Notes: generated by a model from the letters alone, not told the origin. A stretch of 64,000 nt of DNA from an uncultured Senegalimassilia sp. (GCF_902464545.1 NZ_CABQJR010000009.1:5951-69950), one strand, 5' to 3'. Shown: positions 55,720 to 64,000, counted from the first letter of the stretch. A program made the numbers and translations.

Positions 55720-55882
55720 AGGCACCAGTTATACCACACGCACAGCATAACGGCTCCCGTATGCTACGCGCCCGTAGCGAAGCGGCTGCGCAACGGAAGC
55801 CAGCGTCTTGCAAACGGCGTTATACTTGGAAATGGAACACCTGGCGCCACGCGCCGCAGGACCTCGATATCAAGGAGCGCAC

Positions 55883-56326
55883 ATGCAGTACGACGAGCTG
55901 AAAGAGCACATCAAGCAAGCCATGAAGGCACACGATAAAGTACGCCTTTCCATCCTTCGCCAAGTACACGGCGAGATCAAGAACATCGAGGTGAATGAGC
56001 GCCGCGACATCACCGAGCAAGACGTCGACGATATGACGAAACGCGTCATCAAGCAAACCAAGGAGACGCTGGAGGGATCCATCAAGGCCGGCAACAACCA
56101 GGAGCGCACCAACATGCTCACGGCCCAGGTGAAGATGCTCGAAGAGCTGCTTCCCCAGCAGCTGGCCGGCGAGCAGCTTTCCGCGCTCATCGATGCCGTG
56201 CTGTCCGAGACGGGCGCGACCACGAAGAAGGAGATGGGGCGCGTCATGGGCGAGCTCACCAAGCGCACCGGCGGCAACTTCGACAAGGCCGCTGCCGCGA
56301 AGGAGCTGCAAGGCAAGCTTGCCTAA
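55883..56326 (+). CDS. GatB/YqeY-domain protein
   Basis: 147 residues, matching the YqeY family length. MQYDELKEHIKQAMKAHDKVRLSILRQVHGEIKNIEVNERRDITE is the helical N-terminal domain, and the C-terminal GatB-tail fold has LLPQQLAGEQL and MGRVMGELTKRTGG. The family may bind tRNA through that domain, but its role is not established. AAGGAG lies seven bases before ATG 55883. Confidence 0.93.
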   Translation: MQYDELKEHIKQAMKAHDKVRLSILRQVHGEIKNIEVNERRDITEQDVDDMTKRVIKQTKETLEGSIKAGNNQERTNMLTAQVKMLEELLPQQLAGEQLSALIDAVLSETGATTKKEMGRVMGELTKRTGGNFDKAAAAKELQGKLA

Positions 56327-56701
56327 CGAAGCACCGGTAGGCGAATAGGGAAAACGCCGCTTGCAGCGCAGGCGGCGAAAGCGAACGGGGTCGAAGGCGC
56401 GCATCACCTTCGACCCCGTTCACGTATGGTAGCTTCGACCCCGTTCCGCATCGGGGCTTCGCAACGCTCGATCGCCTTCCGCGGCCACGTCAGCCACGCC
56501 AACTCCGTATCACGGTTTAGGGGCGGCCGCCTTCTCGACAGCAGCCTTGATTAAAACACTTGGCGGCCTTCTACAGCCACCCCAGCCCAGCATCACGGCT
56601 TAGGAGCGCTCGATCGCCTTCGCGGCGACCCCCGCCCCGCAGCAGCCCTGCGCTCGAAATGCTCTCGGCGGCCCTCTCGGGCGCAACCGGAGCCGAATGC
56701 C
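56327..56701. repeat. Non-coding region with inverted and direct repeats
   Basis: GAACGGGGTCGAAGG (56383-56397) pairs with CCTTCGACCCCGTTC (56407-56421); a second, near-identical right arm lies at 56432-56446, so two stems exclude each other. Downstream are two degenerate units sharing CGCTCGATCGCCTTC (about 56467 and 56604) and ATCACGG.TTAGG.GCG (about 56510 and 56591). No gene is supported. The first stem probably ends the yqeY transcript. Confidence 0.55.
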
Positions 56702-57829
56702 TTACTCGAAATGCTCGGCTGCTTCCTCAAGCTGCTCGATGATGTCGATGCTCTGCGGGCACATAGCCTCGCATGCGCCGCATTGGATGCAGTCGCTCGC
56801 ACGGCCCGGCGCCGCCTGCCAGCTATATTGCTGCTTGGCGAACTCGGTGTTCTCCGTTTGAACCTCCAGATTCAGCAGGTTCATAATCTCGGGGATGGCA
56901 ACCTGCTGCGGGCAATCTTTCACGCAGTAACGGCAATTGGTGCACGGCACCGTGGGCACGGAAGCCAGCACCTCGCACGCCGCATCCAGCGCCCTCTGCT
57001 CCTCTGGGGAGAACCCGCCGCCGTGTTCATGCCATTCGGCGATGTTCTGCCTCATCTGATCGGGCGTTGACATACCAGAAAGCACCGTGAGCACGCCGGG
57101 CTGGTTGTAGCAGAAGCGATACGCCCACGACGCCTGGCTCAAATCCGGGCGCGCCTCCAGCAGCGGCGCCGCAACAGCTGCTGGCAAATCGGCCAAACGT
57201 CCGCCACGTGCGGGCTCCATGATCACCACCGGCTTACCGTGCTTGCGGGCAACCTCCATATTGCGGCGCGATTGCACCACGGGGCTTTCCCAGTCCAGAT
57301 AGTTCACCTGCAACTGGATGAAATCTACCTCGGGATGCTCGTTGAGCAGCTGATCGAGCGTTTCCGCACCATCGTGCATGCTGAAGCCCACGTTGCGGAT
57401 CTTACCGGCGGCCTTCATCTCTTGCGCCCATTCCCACATACCGAAGTCGTCGAACTTCTTCGTGCGTTCACCGCCCACGTTGTGCAGCAGGTAATAGTCC
57501 ACATAGTCGGTGCCCAACCGCTCAAGGGACGTATCCAGGCACGCCTTGGCGGTTTCGGCATCGGGCAACGCCCAAGCAAGGCACTTCGTGGCGATGGTGA
57601 AGCTCTCCCGCGGATAGCGCTCAACCAGCGCCTCGCGCAACGCCACCTCGGAATGCCCGTTATGGTAAACGAACGCGGTATCGAAATACGTGCCGCCGGC
57701 GTCCATGAACAGATCGACCATCTCCTTGACCTGGTCGATGTCGATGGCGGTGACGTCCTTGGGGTCGGTCAGCGGAAAGCGCATGCAGCCAAAGCCGAGC
57801 TTCGGCACGGTAGTGTTGTTTGCGATCAT
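56702..57829 (-). CDS. Aldo/keto reductase with C-terminal ferredoxin domain
   Basis: 375 residues. A TIM-barrel aldo/keto reductase: GFGCMRFP, FDTAFVYHNGHSEVALREAL with the catalytic Tyr, and YYLLHNVG. The C-terminal about 80 residues bind two [4Fe-4S] clusters: CTNCRYCVKDCPQQVAIP and CIQCGACEAMCPQSIDI. Members of this fused family use ferredoxin-linked electrons for unknown substrates and are frequent in anaerobes. The ATG at 57827-57829 is preceded by GAGGAG. Monocistronic. Confidence 0.94.
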   Translation of the reverse strand: MIANNTTVPKLGFGCMRFPLTDPKDVTAIDIDQVKEMVDLFMDAGGTYFDTAFVYHNGHSEVALREALVERYPRESFTIATKCLAWALPDAETAKACLDTSLERLGTDYVDYYLLHNVGGERTKKFDDFGMWEWAQEMKAAGKIRNVGFSMHDGAETLDQLLNEHPEVDFIQLQVNYLDWESPVVQSRRNMEVARKHGKPVVIMEPARGGRLADLPAAVAAPLLEARPDLSQASWAYRFCYNQPGVLTVLSGMSTPDQMRQNIAEWHEHGGGFSPEEQRALDAACEVLASVPTVPCTNCRYCVKDCPQQVAIPEIMNLLNLEVQTENTEFAKQQYSWQAAPGRASDCIQCGACEAMCPQSIDIIEQLEEAAEHFE

Positions 57830-58012
57830 CGAATGCTCCTCTCGTTGCATTCGATGGTAAAGGCTAGAGCGCACTTCAGGTCAAGGGCGGTTTCAAACGA
57901 TGACGAAAACCATCGCCCGCGCAAACAACTGCCTGCTGCGAGCCGCAACCCGAGCACCACCGACCGCAGCGCAATCGCCGCAGCCGCGGCAAGACCACCG
58001 CACCTCCGAAGG

Positions 58013-59440
58013 CTACTTGTCGCGCACCTCGTCCTCATCCCACACCAACGTGGTTATGCTGTGTCCCACCGCCTTGCACTCCGCCGTGAACGCCCCTTCC
58101 GACACCAGGAACTTTCGCGGCCTGGCATGGCGATTCAGCACGACCAACGCGCGCGACCCGTCGGGACGCAGGAATCCCACGGTCTCCAAGTCGTCGGTGT
58201 ATCGCGACGTCAAGAAACGACGGGAACCTACCGGCGCGAAACGCGAGAAGTGCGCCATGTAGAAGAACGACCGATTTGCCACCAGCTCGCGCTTATCGCG
58301 GTCGTACATCAACGGCGCTTCGCAGAAGTTGCGGGCATGGTTCGGCCCGCCCTTCTCATTAAGCAGCAGATTCCAATCGATGAATCCGGCAGCGCCTGCG
58401 TTCAGGCTGCCTATGACGGCATGCGCATACTGCTCGGCCTTGCGTTCCTGCGTTGCCTTGCGATCCTCGCCACGCGTATATTCCACGCAGCCCTCGGTGA
58501 ATAGCAGCTCCTTGTCGGGCCAACGCCGCGCCACTTCGTCCACCTGCTCGAAATGATCGCCCGCATACCAATGGAACGCCACACCCGCAAAGGCATCGGA
58601 CGCCACCGTGCCCTCAGCTCGCCAGCCGGCAGCGGCAAGCGGCAGCTTCCCCGCCTGATTCACCGACGCCCCGAAGGTAGACTGAACACGCGACAATATC
58701 TTGTCGGTGTTGTGATCCCAAGCGAACAGCTTCACGTCGCCATGTCCCGAAGCATCCAGCGCCGGACGCAGATACGCCGCCGCAAATTGAGCCTCCTCTT
58801 CCGCGCTGAACAGGCACGAATCCCATGCTTGGCTTGCCATAGGCTCGTTCTGCACGCTCATGCGGTTTATGCGCACGCCTTCGCGAGCATACGCGTCCAC
58901 ATATTTCGCCAGCACCTCGGCCCATGCTTCATACTGCGAACGACGCAGTTTTCCCCCACCGTTCATACGCCGATTGGTCTTCATGAACGCCGGCGGGCTC
59001 CAGGGGCTTGCGAACAACTGCAGCTGCGGGTTCACCGCAAGCCCGCACTTGATGAACGGAAGCAGCAGCTGCCTGTCGCGGCTAATAGTGAACGACCGCA
59101 AACTGGAATCGAAGGGCCTGACATATGAGTAGTTGCTCAACGCGAAATCGCAGCTTTGGATGTGCGTACGGCACAAGCTATACGCATTTCCTCCGGCGGC
59201 CGGATCGCCATCCTTCGCTCCCCCGAAGCACAGCAGCAGGAACCGATCCTGCAATTCAGGCGGCATGAGGGCGAACACGTTCGCCGCTGCCTCCGTGAAC
59301 GCGCCGCCGAATCCTGAGATGCGCTGATGCGTCACATCGGGACGGCAGGTGATCAAATGGAGTTCAGCGTCCGGATTGCGCATGAATCCCAGCTCATCCT
59401 GAGATAGCGTGTTGTTCGCGTCGGTGACGTAGCGTTTCAT
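58013..59440 (-). CDS. GH30-family glycosidase, glucosylceramidase-like
   Basis: 475 residues. TIM barrel with a C-terminal beta side-domain. ISGFGGAFTEAAA is the typical GH30 opening, SVQNEPMASQAW holds the acid/base Glu, and ELLFTEGCVE holds the nucleophile Glu. The closest families are bacterial glucosylceramidases and beta-1,6-glucanases. No signal peptide is visible, so the enzyme is cytoplasmic and would need an imported substrate. The ATG at 59438-59440 lies 5 bases after the relQ stop, with AAGGG inside the end of relQ, so its translation is coupled to an alarmone synthetase. Confidence 0.9.
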   Translation of the reverse strand: MKRYVTDANNTLSQDELGFMRNPDAELHLITCRPDVTHQRISGFGGAFTEAAANVFALMPPELQDRFLLLCFGGAKDGDPAAGGNAYSLCRTHIQSCDFALSNYSYVRPFDSSLRSFTISRDRQLLLPFIKCGLAVNPQLQLFASPWSPPAFMKTNRRMNGGGKLRRSQYEAWAEVLAKYVDAYAREGVRINRMSVQNEPMASQAWDSCLFSAEEEAQFAAAYLRPALDASGHGDVKLFAWDHNTDKILSRVQSTFGASVNQAGKLPLAAAGWRAEGTVASDAFAGVAFHWYAGDHFEQVDEVARRWPDKELLFTEGCVEYTRGEDRKATQERKAEQYAHAVIGSLNAGAAGFIDWNLLLNEKGGPNHARNFCEAPLMYDRDKRELVANRSFFYMAHFSRFAPVGSRRFLTSRYTDDLETVGFLRPDGSRALVVLNRHARPRKFLVSEGAFTAECKAVGHSITTLVWDEDEVRDK

Positions 59441-59445
59441 GATAA

Positions 59446-60222
59446 CTACCCTTCAGGCTCCAAGGCGCCCGCCAGCACCTGCATGCGAGCCTCGACCTCC
59501 TCGATGATACGGCTGCAATCCTTTAGCTCACTGCTGGCATCGATGCCTTGCACCTCGCTGACGGCCTTGTACTTCAAATCGTGCTCCAAGCTTGCCCAGA
59601 AGTCCATGGCCAGCGTCCTCAGCTGGATTTCCACGGGAATGGACTCCTTCTTATCCATGAAGAACACGGGGATGCGCGCGATAACGTGAAGGCTGCGATA
59701 CCCGTTCGGCTTCGGCGAGGCGATGTAATCCTTCACCTTCACGATTTCAAGATCATCCTGGCGATTGAGCAGCTCGAACAGGCTGTAAACATCCTGAATA
59801 TAAGGGCAAATGACGCGAATGCCAGCGATATCGAGGATGTAGCGTTCCATATTCTCAAGCGTTGCTTCGTACCCGTAGCGCCCGATCTTCTCATAGATGC
59901 TCGCAGGCGTTTTCAAGCGGCTCTCGATATGGTGAATGGGATTGCGATGCTTCTTCAGGTTCAGATCCTGGTCCAAGATCTCCAAGCGAACCTGCATCTC
60001 CCTCATGGCTGCCCGATACTTCTGCATGATCGACTGGGTCTCCACGCTTGCCTGATGCAGCTTCTCCATGCTCTCAGAGGTCATATGCAGATTCCCATTC
60101 ATATCGAACGCCGAAAGGTCGGGTACGTTCGGGACGGGCAATTGCTTTGCGGCGCTGTCCTCCACCGTACGCCCCTGCAGCCTTTCCGCGGCTTCAATCG
60201 AGGGTTCACCGGTCGCACTCAT
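59446..60222 (-). CDS. Small alarmone (ppGpp) synthetase, RelQ type
   Basis: 258 residues. A single RelA/SpoT synthetase domain (about 85-225) without the HD hydrolase, TGS or ACT domains: SRLKTPASIYEKIGRYGYEATLENMERYILDIAGIRVICPYIQDVYSLFELL and PKPNGYRSLHV are conserved. The N-terminus (1-60) is a variable tail. It makes (p)ppGpp from GTP/GDP and ATP. ATG 60220-60222 with AAGGAG. First gene of a pair with the GH30 gene. Confidence 0.93.
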   Translation of the reverse strand: MSATGEPSIEAAERLQGRTVEDSAAKQLPVPNVPDLSAFDMNGNLHMTSESMEKLHQASVETQSIMQKYRAAMREMQVRLEILDQDLNLKKHRNPIHHIESRLKTPASIYEKIGRYGYEATLENMERYILDIAGIRVICPYIQDVYSLFELLNRQDDLEIVKVKDYIASPKPNGYRSLHVIARIPVFFMDKKESIPVEIQLRTLAMDFWASLEHDLKYKAVSEVQGIDASSELKDCSRIIEEVEARMQVLAGALEPEG

Positions 60223-60276
60223 CGGCTTGCTCCTTCTCCGCATCTCGCCGATGCGGCACGTCAACGTAGTTCGCGT

Positions 60277-60317
60277 ATTGAAAATACGCGCCGCAGGCCT
60301 AACGGCTTGCGGCGCGT
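60277..60317 (-). terminator. mazG terminator
   Basis: ACGCGCCGCAGGCC-TAAC-GGCTTGCGGCGCGT (60286-60317), 14 bp with one mismatch. On the minus strand it runs into ATTTTC. It overlaps a second dyad, CGCGTATT-GAA-AATACGCG (60272-60290). Confidence 0.65.
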
Positions 60318-60425
60318 GCTATCGATTGAGATTATGGTACCGCACGGGAAGCCAGGTTTACAGAGAGGCGAGTGCTTTCTTACCGTTCCGTTACCACAGC
60401 CGGTCTCCCGTTCAGGCGATAGCGC

Positions 60426-61328
60426 CTACTTGCGCAAATCGGCCTTCACCTGTTCCCACAAGCGGTTTTGCTCCTCGCAGGTCATATCCTCAAGGCGTAC
60501 GCCCTGTTCAAACGCCGACTGCTCCATGGCAGACCAGCGCGTTCGGAACTTGTGGCAGCTTGCCCGCAGCGCGTTCTCGGAGTTCACGCCCATACGACGA
60601 GCGACGTTGACCAGGCTGAACAGCACATCGCCCAGCTCCTCCTCCACATGGGCGATTGCCTCGGGGTCGCCTTCAACCTTGCCGTTGGCCGCCTTCGGCG
60701 CCTGGTCGTATGCCTCGTTCAGCTCATCGATTTCGCTTCGAACCTGGTCCCAAACATCTTCGAGCGTTTCCCATTCAAATCCCGCCGCAGCCGCCTTACG
60801 CGATATCTTCTGCGCCTGCATCAGAGCCGGAAAGCTCACCGGCACGCCATCCAGCAACCCAGCAGGCGGCTCGTCTCCGCTTTCCCCGCCAGCCTGATCG
60901 GCTGCCTGCTTTTCCTGAAGCTTCACTTTATCCCATAGGTTCAACACCTCGGATGCGCCTGCTGCCGCCTCATCCCCGAACACGTGCGGATGGCGCCTGA
61001 CCATCTTGGCATCCACATCCGCCGCAACATCCTCGATATCGAACTCGCCCGCATCGGCCGCAATCTGACTTTGCAGCACCACCTGCAACAACACATCGCC
61101 CAGCTCCTCGCGCATATGGGCAACATCGCCTGCCTCAATGGCATCGACCGCTTCGTAGGCTTCCTCGATCATGTTATGAGCGATGGACGAATGCGTTTGC
61201 TCGCGATCCCACGGGCAGCCATCAGGCGCGCGAAGCGCCGAAATCGTAGCCACGAACTGATCGAACGCAGGGTGCTGCTCGGGATGAGCCGCCCGCTCAA
61301 GCGCATTCTCATGTTGCGATGCCGACAT
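60426..61328 (-). CDS. mazG: MazG-type nucleoside triphosphate pyrophosphohydrolase
   Basis: 300 residues, with two MazG domains. The first has LRAPDGCPWDREQTHSSIAHNMIEEAYEAVDAI and EELGDVLLQVV, where the Glu-rich motif binds Mg. The second has EELGDVLFSLVNVARRMGVNSENALR. The enzyme cleaves (d)NTPs to monophosphates and, in E. coli, lowers ppGpp during starvation. That fits its place 204 bp upstream of the RelQ gene, though a terminator separates them. ATG 61326-61328 with AAGGAG. Promoter TTGGCG (61388-61393) and TATACT (61363-61368), 19 bp apart. Confidence 0.94.
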   Translation of the reverse strand: MSASQHENALERAAHPEQHPAFDQFVATISALRAPDGCPWDREQTHSSIAHNMIEEAYEAVDAIEAGDVAHMREELGDVLLQVVLQSQIAADAGEFDIEDVAADVDAKMVRRHPHVFGDEAAAGASEVLNLWDKVKLQEKQAADQAGGESGDEPPAGLLDGVPVSFPALMQAQKISRKAAAAGFEWETLEDVWDQVRSEIDELNEAYDQAPKAANGKVEGDPEAIAHVEEELGDVLFSLVNVARRMGVNSENALRASCHKFRTRWSAMEQSAFEQGVRLEDMTCEEQNRLWEQVKADLRK

Positions 61329-61362
61329 ACCATGCTCCTTTGTCGAGTTATCTTTATTGGAA

Positions 61363-61393
61363 AGTATACCCTTCAACACAACGAGACCGCCAA
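61363..61393 (-). promoter_or_regulatory. Predicted mazG promoter
   Basis: TTGGCG and TATACT on the minus strand, with a slightly long 19-bp spacer, 35 bases before the mazG ATG. Confidence 0.45.
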
Positions 61394-61946
61394 ACCTCGG
61401 AGATAGAGTCCTCATTCACGAGGCGAAGCTTTCACGATTTGCCAAGGAACCAAAACCGGCTTTTCTACCACGGAATGAGAACCGCACTTTTCCGAGCGCA
61501 GCCTTGATTTTGTTAAGCGTTGCGGTTTTATGCCATGGCACGAGAACCGCACTTTTCCTTGACGAAAAGAAACTGAAGCTTCGTTTTACCGCGCAACAGC
61601 ACGCAATCTACCCTTACGAAACCGATCGCGCATCCCCGATACTTGCGACATAAACTCGCCCCATGGATTGAGGCGGCAGAACTCAGGGGCGTGCGCCTTT
61701 CTAGATTTGACCCTTGTTGCCGCAGGACGTGTACGAAGCCAACAAACACCGCAGCCTATCCCCCGCTTGCCCGTTCGCCGGCCTATTCATCTGCACCCTT
61801 AGCTTAGCGTCTTGTTTCCCCATCGCCCTCCGTCAACCCACAGTCTTGACGACACGCCAGGCTGCAGGTTCCGCACACATGCTGCGCATCGTTGCGGCTA
61901 TCGGGTATCATTGAGTCTAAGCAACACCGAACAGGAAGAACGGCTC
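61394..61946. repeat. 553-bp non-coding region with a short direct repeat
   Basis: GAGAACCGCACTTTTCC occurs twice, at 61477-61493 and 61542-61558, inside larger 33-bp units (61461 and 61526) that differ at about six positions. Unit spacing is 65 bp, and a poorer third copy starts near 61446. AT-rich compared with the genes. No RNA or protein gene is supported. Just before the next gene a weak -10 (TATCAT, 61906-61911) is possible. Confidence 0.5.
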
Positions 61947-62798
61947 ATGATCATCAATGTCAGCACTATAGACGACCCCCGCCTTGACGCATACGCACGC
62001 CTGACAGAGGTGCAATTGCGAAACAAACTCGAACCCGAAAAGGGCATGTTCATCGCCGAATCCTCGAAGGTGATCGAGCGCGCCGTCGCAGGCGGCATGC
62101 AACCGCTGTCGCTGCTGATGGAGGAGAAATTCCTTCCCGGCATGCAACCTATCATCGAGCAAATCGAACAACGCTATCCTGATTTCGATCTACCGGTGTT
62201 CATACTACCCCACGGGCAACTCAAACAGCTGACCGGTTTCGAGCTCACGCGCGGTGCTCTCGGAGCCTTCCGGCGCCCCATCTCCGCAAGCGTTGAGGAA
62301 GTTTGCCACAACGCTCGACGAGTAGCCGTGCTCGAGGACATCACGAACCATACCAATGTCGGAGCCATCTTCCGCAGTGCAGCCGCACTCGGGATCGACG
62401 CCGTGCTCGTTACGCAAGCTTGCTACGATCCGCTCTATCGCCGAGCAGTCCGCGTATCCATGGGAACCGTGTTCCAAGTCCCCTGGGCCCGCATCGGCGC
62501 AGATTCCGGCGCCACAGGAGCCGGCTCATGGGCCCACGACGGCATTCCGTTGCTGCACAGCCTTGGATTCAAGACCGCCGCTTTGGCCCTGTCGGACGAT
62601 TCCGTTTCCATCGACGATCCCCAACTTGCCAGCGAAGAGCGCCTGGCCCTGGTGCTGGGAACCGAAGGCGACGGCTTAGCCTCCAGCACCATCGCGAATT
62701 GCGACTACACCGTGCGTATTCCCATGGCACACGGAGTCGACAGCCTCAACGTAGCAGCAGCAAGCGCCGTTGCCTTCTGGGAGTTGCGCGCAAAGTAG
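61947..62798 (+). CDS. SpoU/TrmH-family RNA methyltransferase
   Basis: 283 residues. An N-terminal substrate-binding part and a C-terminal SPOUT knot: EDITNHTNVGAIFRSAAALG, VLGTEGDGLASSTI and IPMAHGVDSLNVAAASAVAFW are motifs 1, 2 and 3. It makes a 2'-O-methyl on rRNA or tRNA with SAM. The target cannot be named; RlmB and TrmH groups look similar here. AGGAAG precedes ATG 61947, which is preferred to earlier in-frame starts. Confidence 0.93.
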   Translation: MIINVSTIDDPRLDAYARLTEVQLRNKLEPEKGMFIAESSKVIERAVAGGMQPLSLLMEEKFLPGMQPIIEQIEQRYPDFDLPVFILPHGQLKQLTGFELTRGALGAFRRPISASVEEVCHNARRVAVLEDITNHTNVGAIFRSAAALGIDAVLVTQACYDPLYRRAVRVSMGTVFQVPWARIGADSGATGAGSWAHDGIPLLHSLGFKTAALALSDDSVSIDDPQLASEERLALVLGTEGDGLASSTIANCDYTVRIPMAHGVDSLNVAAASAVAFWELRAK

Positions 62799-62855
62799 TA
62801 CATCGTCAACTCGCCGATCCTCGACCTCAACACACCCCCTCTTACAGGCGCAGAT

Positions 62856-62893
62856 AAAGAATTGGCCGCCGGCGAGTTCTCGCTGGCGGCCAA
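62856..62893 (-). terminator. uspA terminator
   Basis: TTGGCCGCCGGCGAG (62862-62876) pairs with CTCGCTGGCGGCCAA (62879-62893), 15 bp with one G-T. On the minus strand it is followed by TTCTTT. Confidence 0.7.
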
Positions 62894-62920
62894 TCAAATC
62901 GTTCGTGGATTGACTTCAAA

Positions 62921-63352
62921 CTACTTGACAACCAGCACAGGAACCTTCGCGCCGGCAAGCACCTTGTGGCTGACGCTGCCTGTGTACTCCTTCAAACCGG
63001 AAAGACCCCTGTTGCCGATAACGATCATGTCGTATTCGCGCTGATCGGCAAGTCGAAGGATCTCACTAGCAGGATTGGTGCCCGTCAGTAAAAGCGAATC
63101 CGTACGAGATGCGACATCATCACCCATATCGTTAGCAGCAGCGGCCAGCAAATCTTCGCCATCGGAAATCATCAGATCCAAAATACTTTGGAAACTAGCC
63201 ATTTGATCAGAGTTCAACATGGGAATCGGCACCACATAGACAAGGTCGATATGGGCATTCGGATTAGCGGTAGCCAATTCCGATGCAGTCTTGAGCGCCT
63301 TCTTCGAACCCTCGGACTCATCAAATGCAACGAGCATCTTATCTACAGCCAT
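62921..63352 (-). CDS. Universal stress protein (UspA family)
   Basis: 143 residues. One Rossmann-like Usp domain. The ATP-binding signature GNRGLSGLKEYTGSVSHKVLAGAKVPVLVVK (G-2x-G-9x-G-S/T) is present at the C-terminus. It starts MAVDKMLVAFDESEGSKKAL with GGGAGG upstream of ATG 63350-63352. It probably binds ATP and helps survival under stress. TATACT on the minus strand (63427-63432) is a likely -10 box. Confidence 0.93.
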   Translation of the reverse strand: MAVDKMLVAFDESEGSKKALKTASELATANPNAHIDLVYVVPIPMLNSDQMASFQSILDLMISDGEDLLAAAANDMGDDVASRTDSLLLTGTNPASEILRLADQREYDMIVIGNRGLSGLKEYTGSVSHKVLAGAKVPVLVVK

Positions 63353-63438
63353 GATAAATCTCCTCCCTTGCAGCCCAAATAAACAGACCGCAGAATCGCG
63401 GGCAATCACTCCAATCCCTTAGTTGAAGTATAGTCGAC

Positions 63439-63852
63439 CTACCGTTCACGGATCATACACAATTCGGTAACAGAAGGCGCGCCCGCGCCATCTCGATCCA
63501 AAACAACCCCAAAATAGGGAGATTCGAACACAGTCCCGTGCTGCTCATCCGGTTTACGTATAAAAAGAACCGCGGAAGGAACACATCCACCAGACCCTCC
63601 AATATAGCCGACAGCCCGCTTTCGCAGCCGACGAACAAAGGATTCCAATGCATGACTAGTTAAGAATTCCAAGACCATCTTCCGGCAAAGCCGACACTGG
63701 ACGCGCGGCCGGTCTTCGCGCAGAACCGGCGGCCCAATAAGAAGTGCCCCCAAATACGGAATGGGCCGCAAGGAAAACCTCACTGCGAGCCTTCCGATGC
63801 GCCCCTCGAAAAGCAGCACGCGCAGAGCATCCCGTATAGCAAGATCCCCCAA
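63439..63852 (-). CDS. Hypothetical protein, doubtful
   Basis: 137 residues from a TTG. It has one CxxC-like pair (VQCRLCRK) and a plausible C-terminal half (AVLFIRKPDEQHGTVFESPYFGVVLDRDG). Third-position GC is clearly lower than in its neighbours. The frame is open further upstream to the window edge, but that part is Arg/Ala-rich and runs through a terminator hairpin. It is not similar to any family I recognise. Confidence 0.3.
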   Translation of the reverse strand: MGDLAIRDALRVLLFEGRIGRLAVRFSLRPIPYLGALLIGPPVLREDRPRVQCRLCRKMVLEFLTSHALESFVRRLRKRAVGYIGGSGGCVPSAVLFIRKPDEQHGTVFESPYFGVVLDRDGAGAPSVTELCMIRER

Positions 63853-63898
63853 AAACGCGAGAAGGCCCGCAGGGGGCGATCCCCCTGCGGGCCTTCTC
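63851..63898 (-). terminator. Strong terminator of a gene beyond the right edge
   Basis: GAGAAGGCCCGCAGGGGG (63859-63876) pairs perfectly with 63881-63898 around CGAT, an 18-bp stem. On the minus strand it is followed by CGCGTTTTTGG. It suggests that a minus-strand gene ends near or beyond the window edge. Nothing else is supported in 63899-64000. Confidence 0.7.
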
Positions 63899-64000
63899 GG
63901 CGCATGCGGCGCACGGGCCCGGCGCGATGCCGCCGCCCTCCGCGCATAGAAAAGCGCCCTCCGCGAGCGCGACGCCCTGCCCTCCCGCAGCCTTGCGCTG

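Overview
The window is high-GC chromosomal DNA. The best fit is an anaerobic actinobacterium of the Coriobacteriia, probably Eggerthellaceae. The evidence is a DMSO-reductase-type operon paired with a many-TM LuxR-type regulator, an alpha ribosomal operon with actinobacterial-style promoters, several leaderless-looking transcripts and strong intrinsic terminators. I do not name a species. I see no phage, transposase, CRISPR array or rRNA. Two tRNAs (Gln, Lys) are present.

Layout. 1-4.1 kb: pyrH-frr-uppS-cdsA-dxr, all minus, with dxr cut by the left edge. 4.2-9.4 kb: a TcyP-type cystine carrier, an HtrA protease, a YbaK-type deacylase and a zinc macrodomain. 9.7-13.5 kb: a tryptophan uptake module made of a T-box leader, a TrpP-type S component, two ECF ATPases and an EcfT. 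13.6-15.9 kb: an MFS exporter fused to CBS domains, with a terminator-like hairpin in its leader. 15.9-23.8 kb: dmsA-dmsB-dmsC-torD plus a second dmsC, divergent from a membrane-anchored LuxR regulator. 23.9-29.9 kb: a YdcF/SanA-like protein, leuS, eno and an orphan EcfT. 30-34 kb: infA-rpmJ-rpsM-rpsK-rpsD-rpoA-rplQ and the two tRNAs.

34-41.7 kb: LysR, guaB, an NSS transporter and a MacB-like ABC protein of 1105 residues. 41.8-46.2 kb: a block of four envelope genes (a beta-lactamase-fold lipoprotein and three zinc-ribbon/TM proteins) bounded by 48-bp direct repeats. 46.3-51.9 kb: an M18 aminopeptidase, purB, a MOSC protein and two TrkA proteins. 51.9-56.3 kb: a cell-wall-type lipoprotein, PspC, CorC, a hemolysin III protein and YqeY. 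56.7-63.4 kb: a ferredoxin-fused aldo/keto reductase, a relQ-GH30 gene pair, mazG, a SpoU methyltransferase and UspA.

Most genes are housekeeping. The points most worth following up are the repeat-bounded zinc-ribbon block, the coupling of an alarmone synthetase to a GH30 glycosidase, the T-box/TrpP/ECF module whose second ATPase has a degenerate signature motif, the MFS-CBS fusion with its leader hairpin, the mirrored TGTGACA sites between dmsA and its regulator, and an EcfT left without ATPases beside rplQ.
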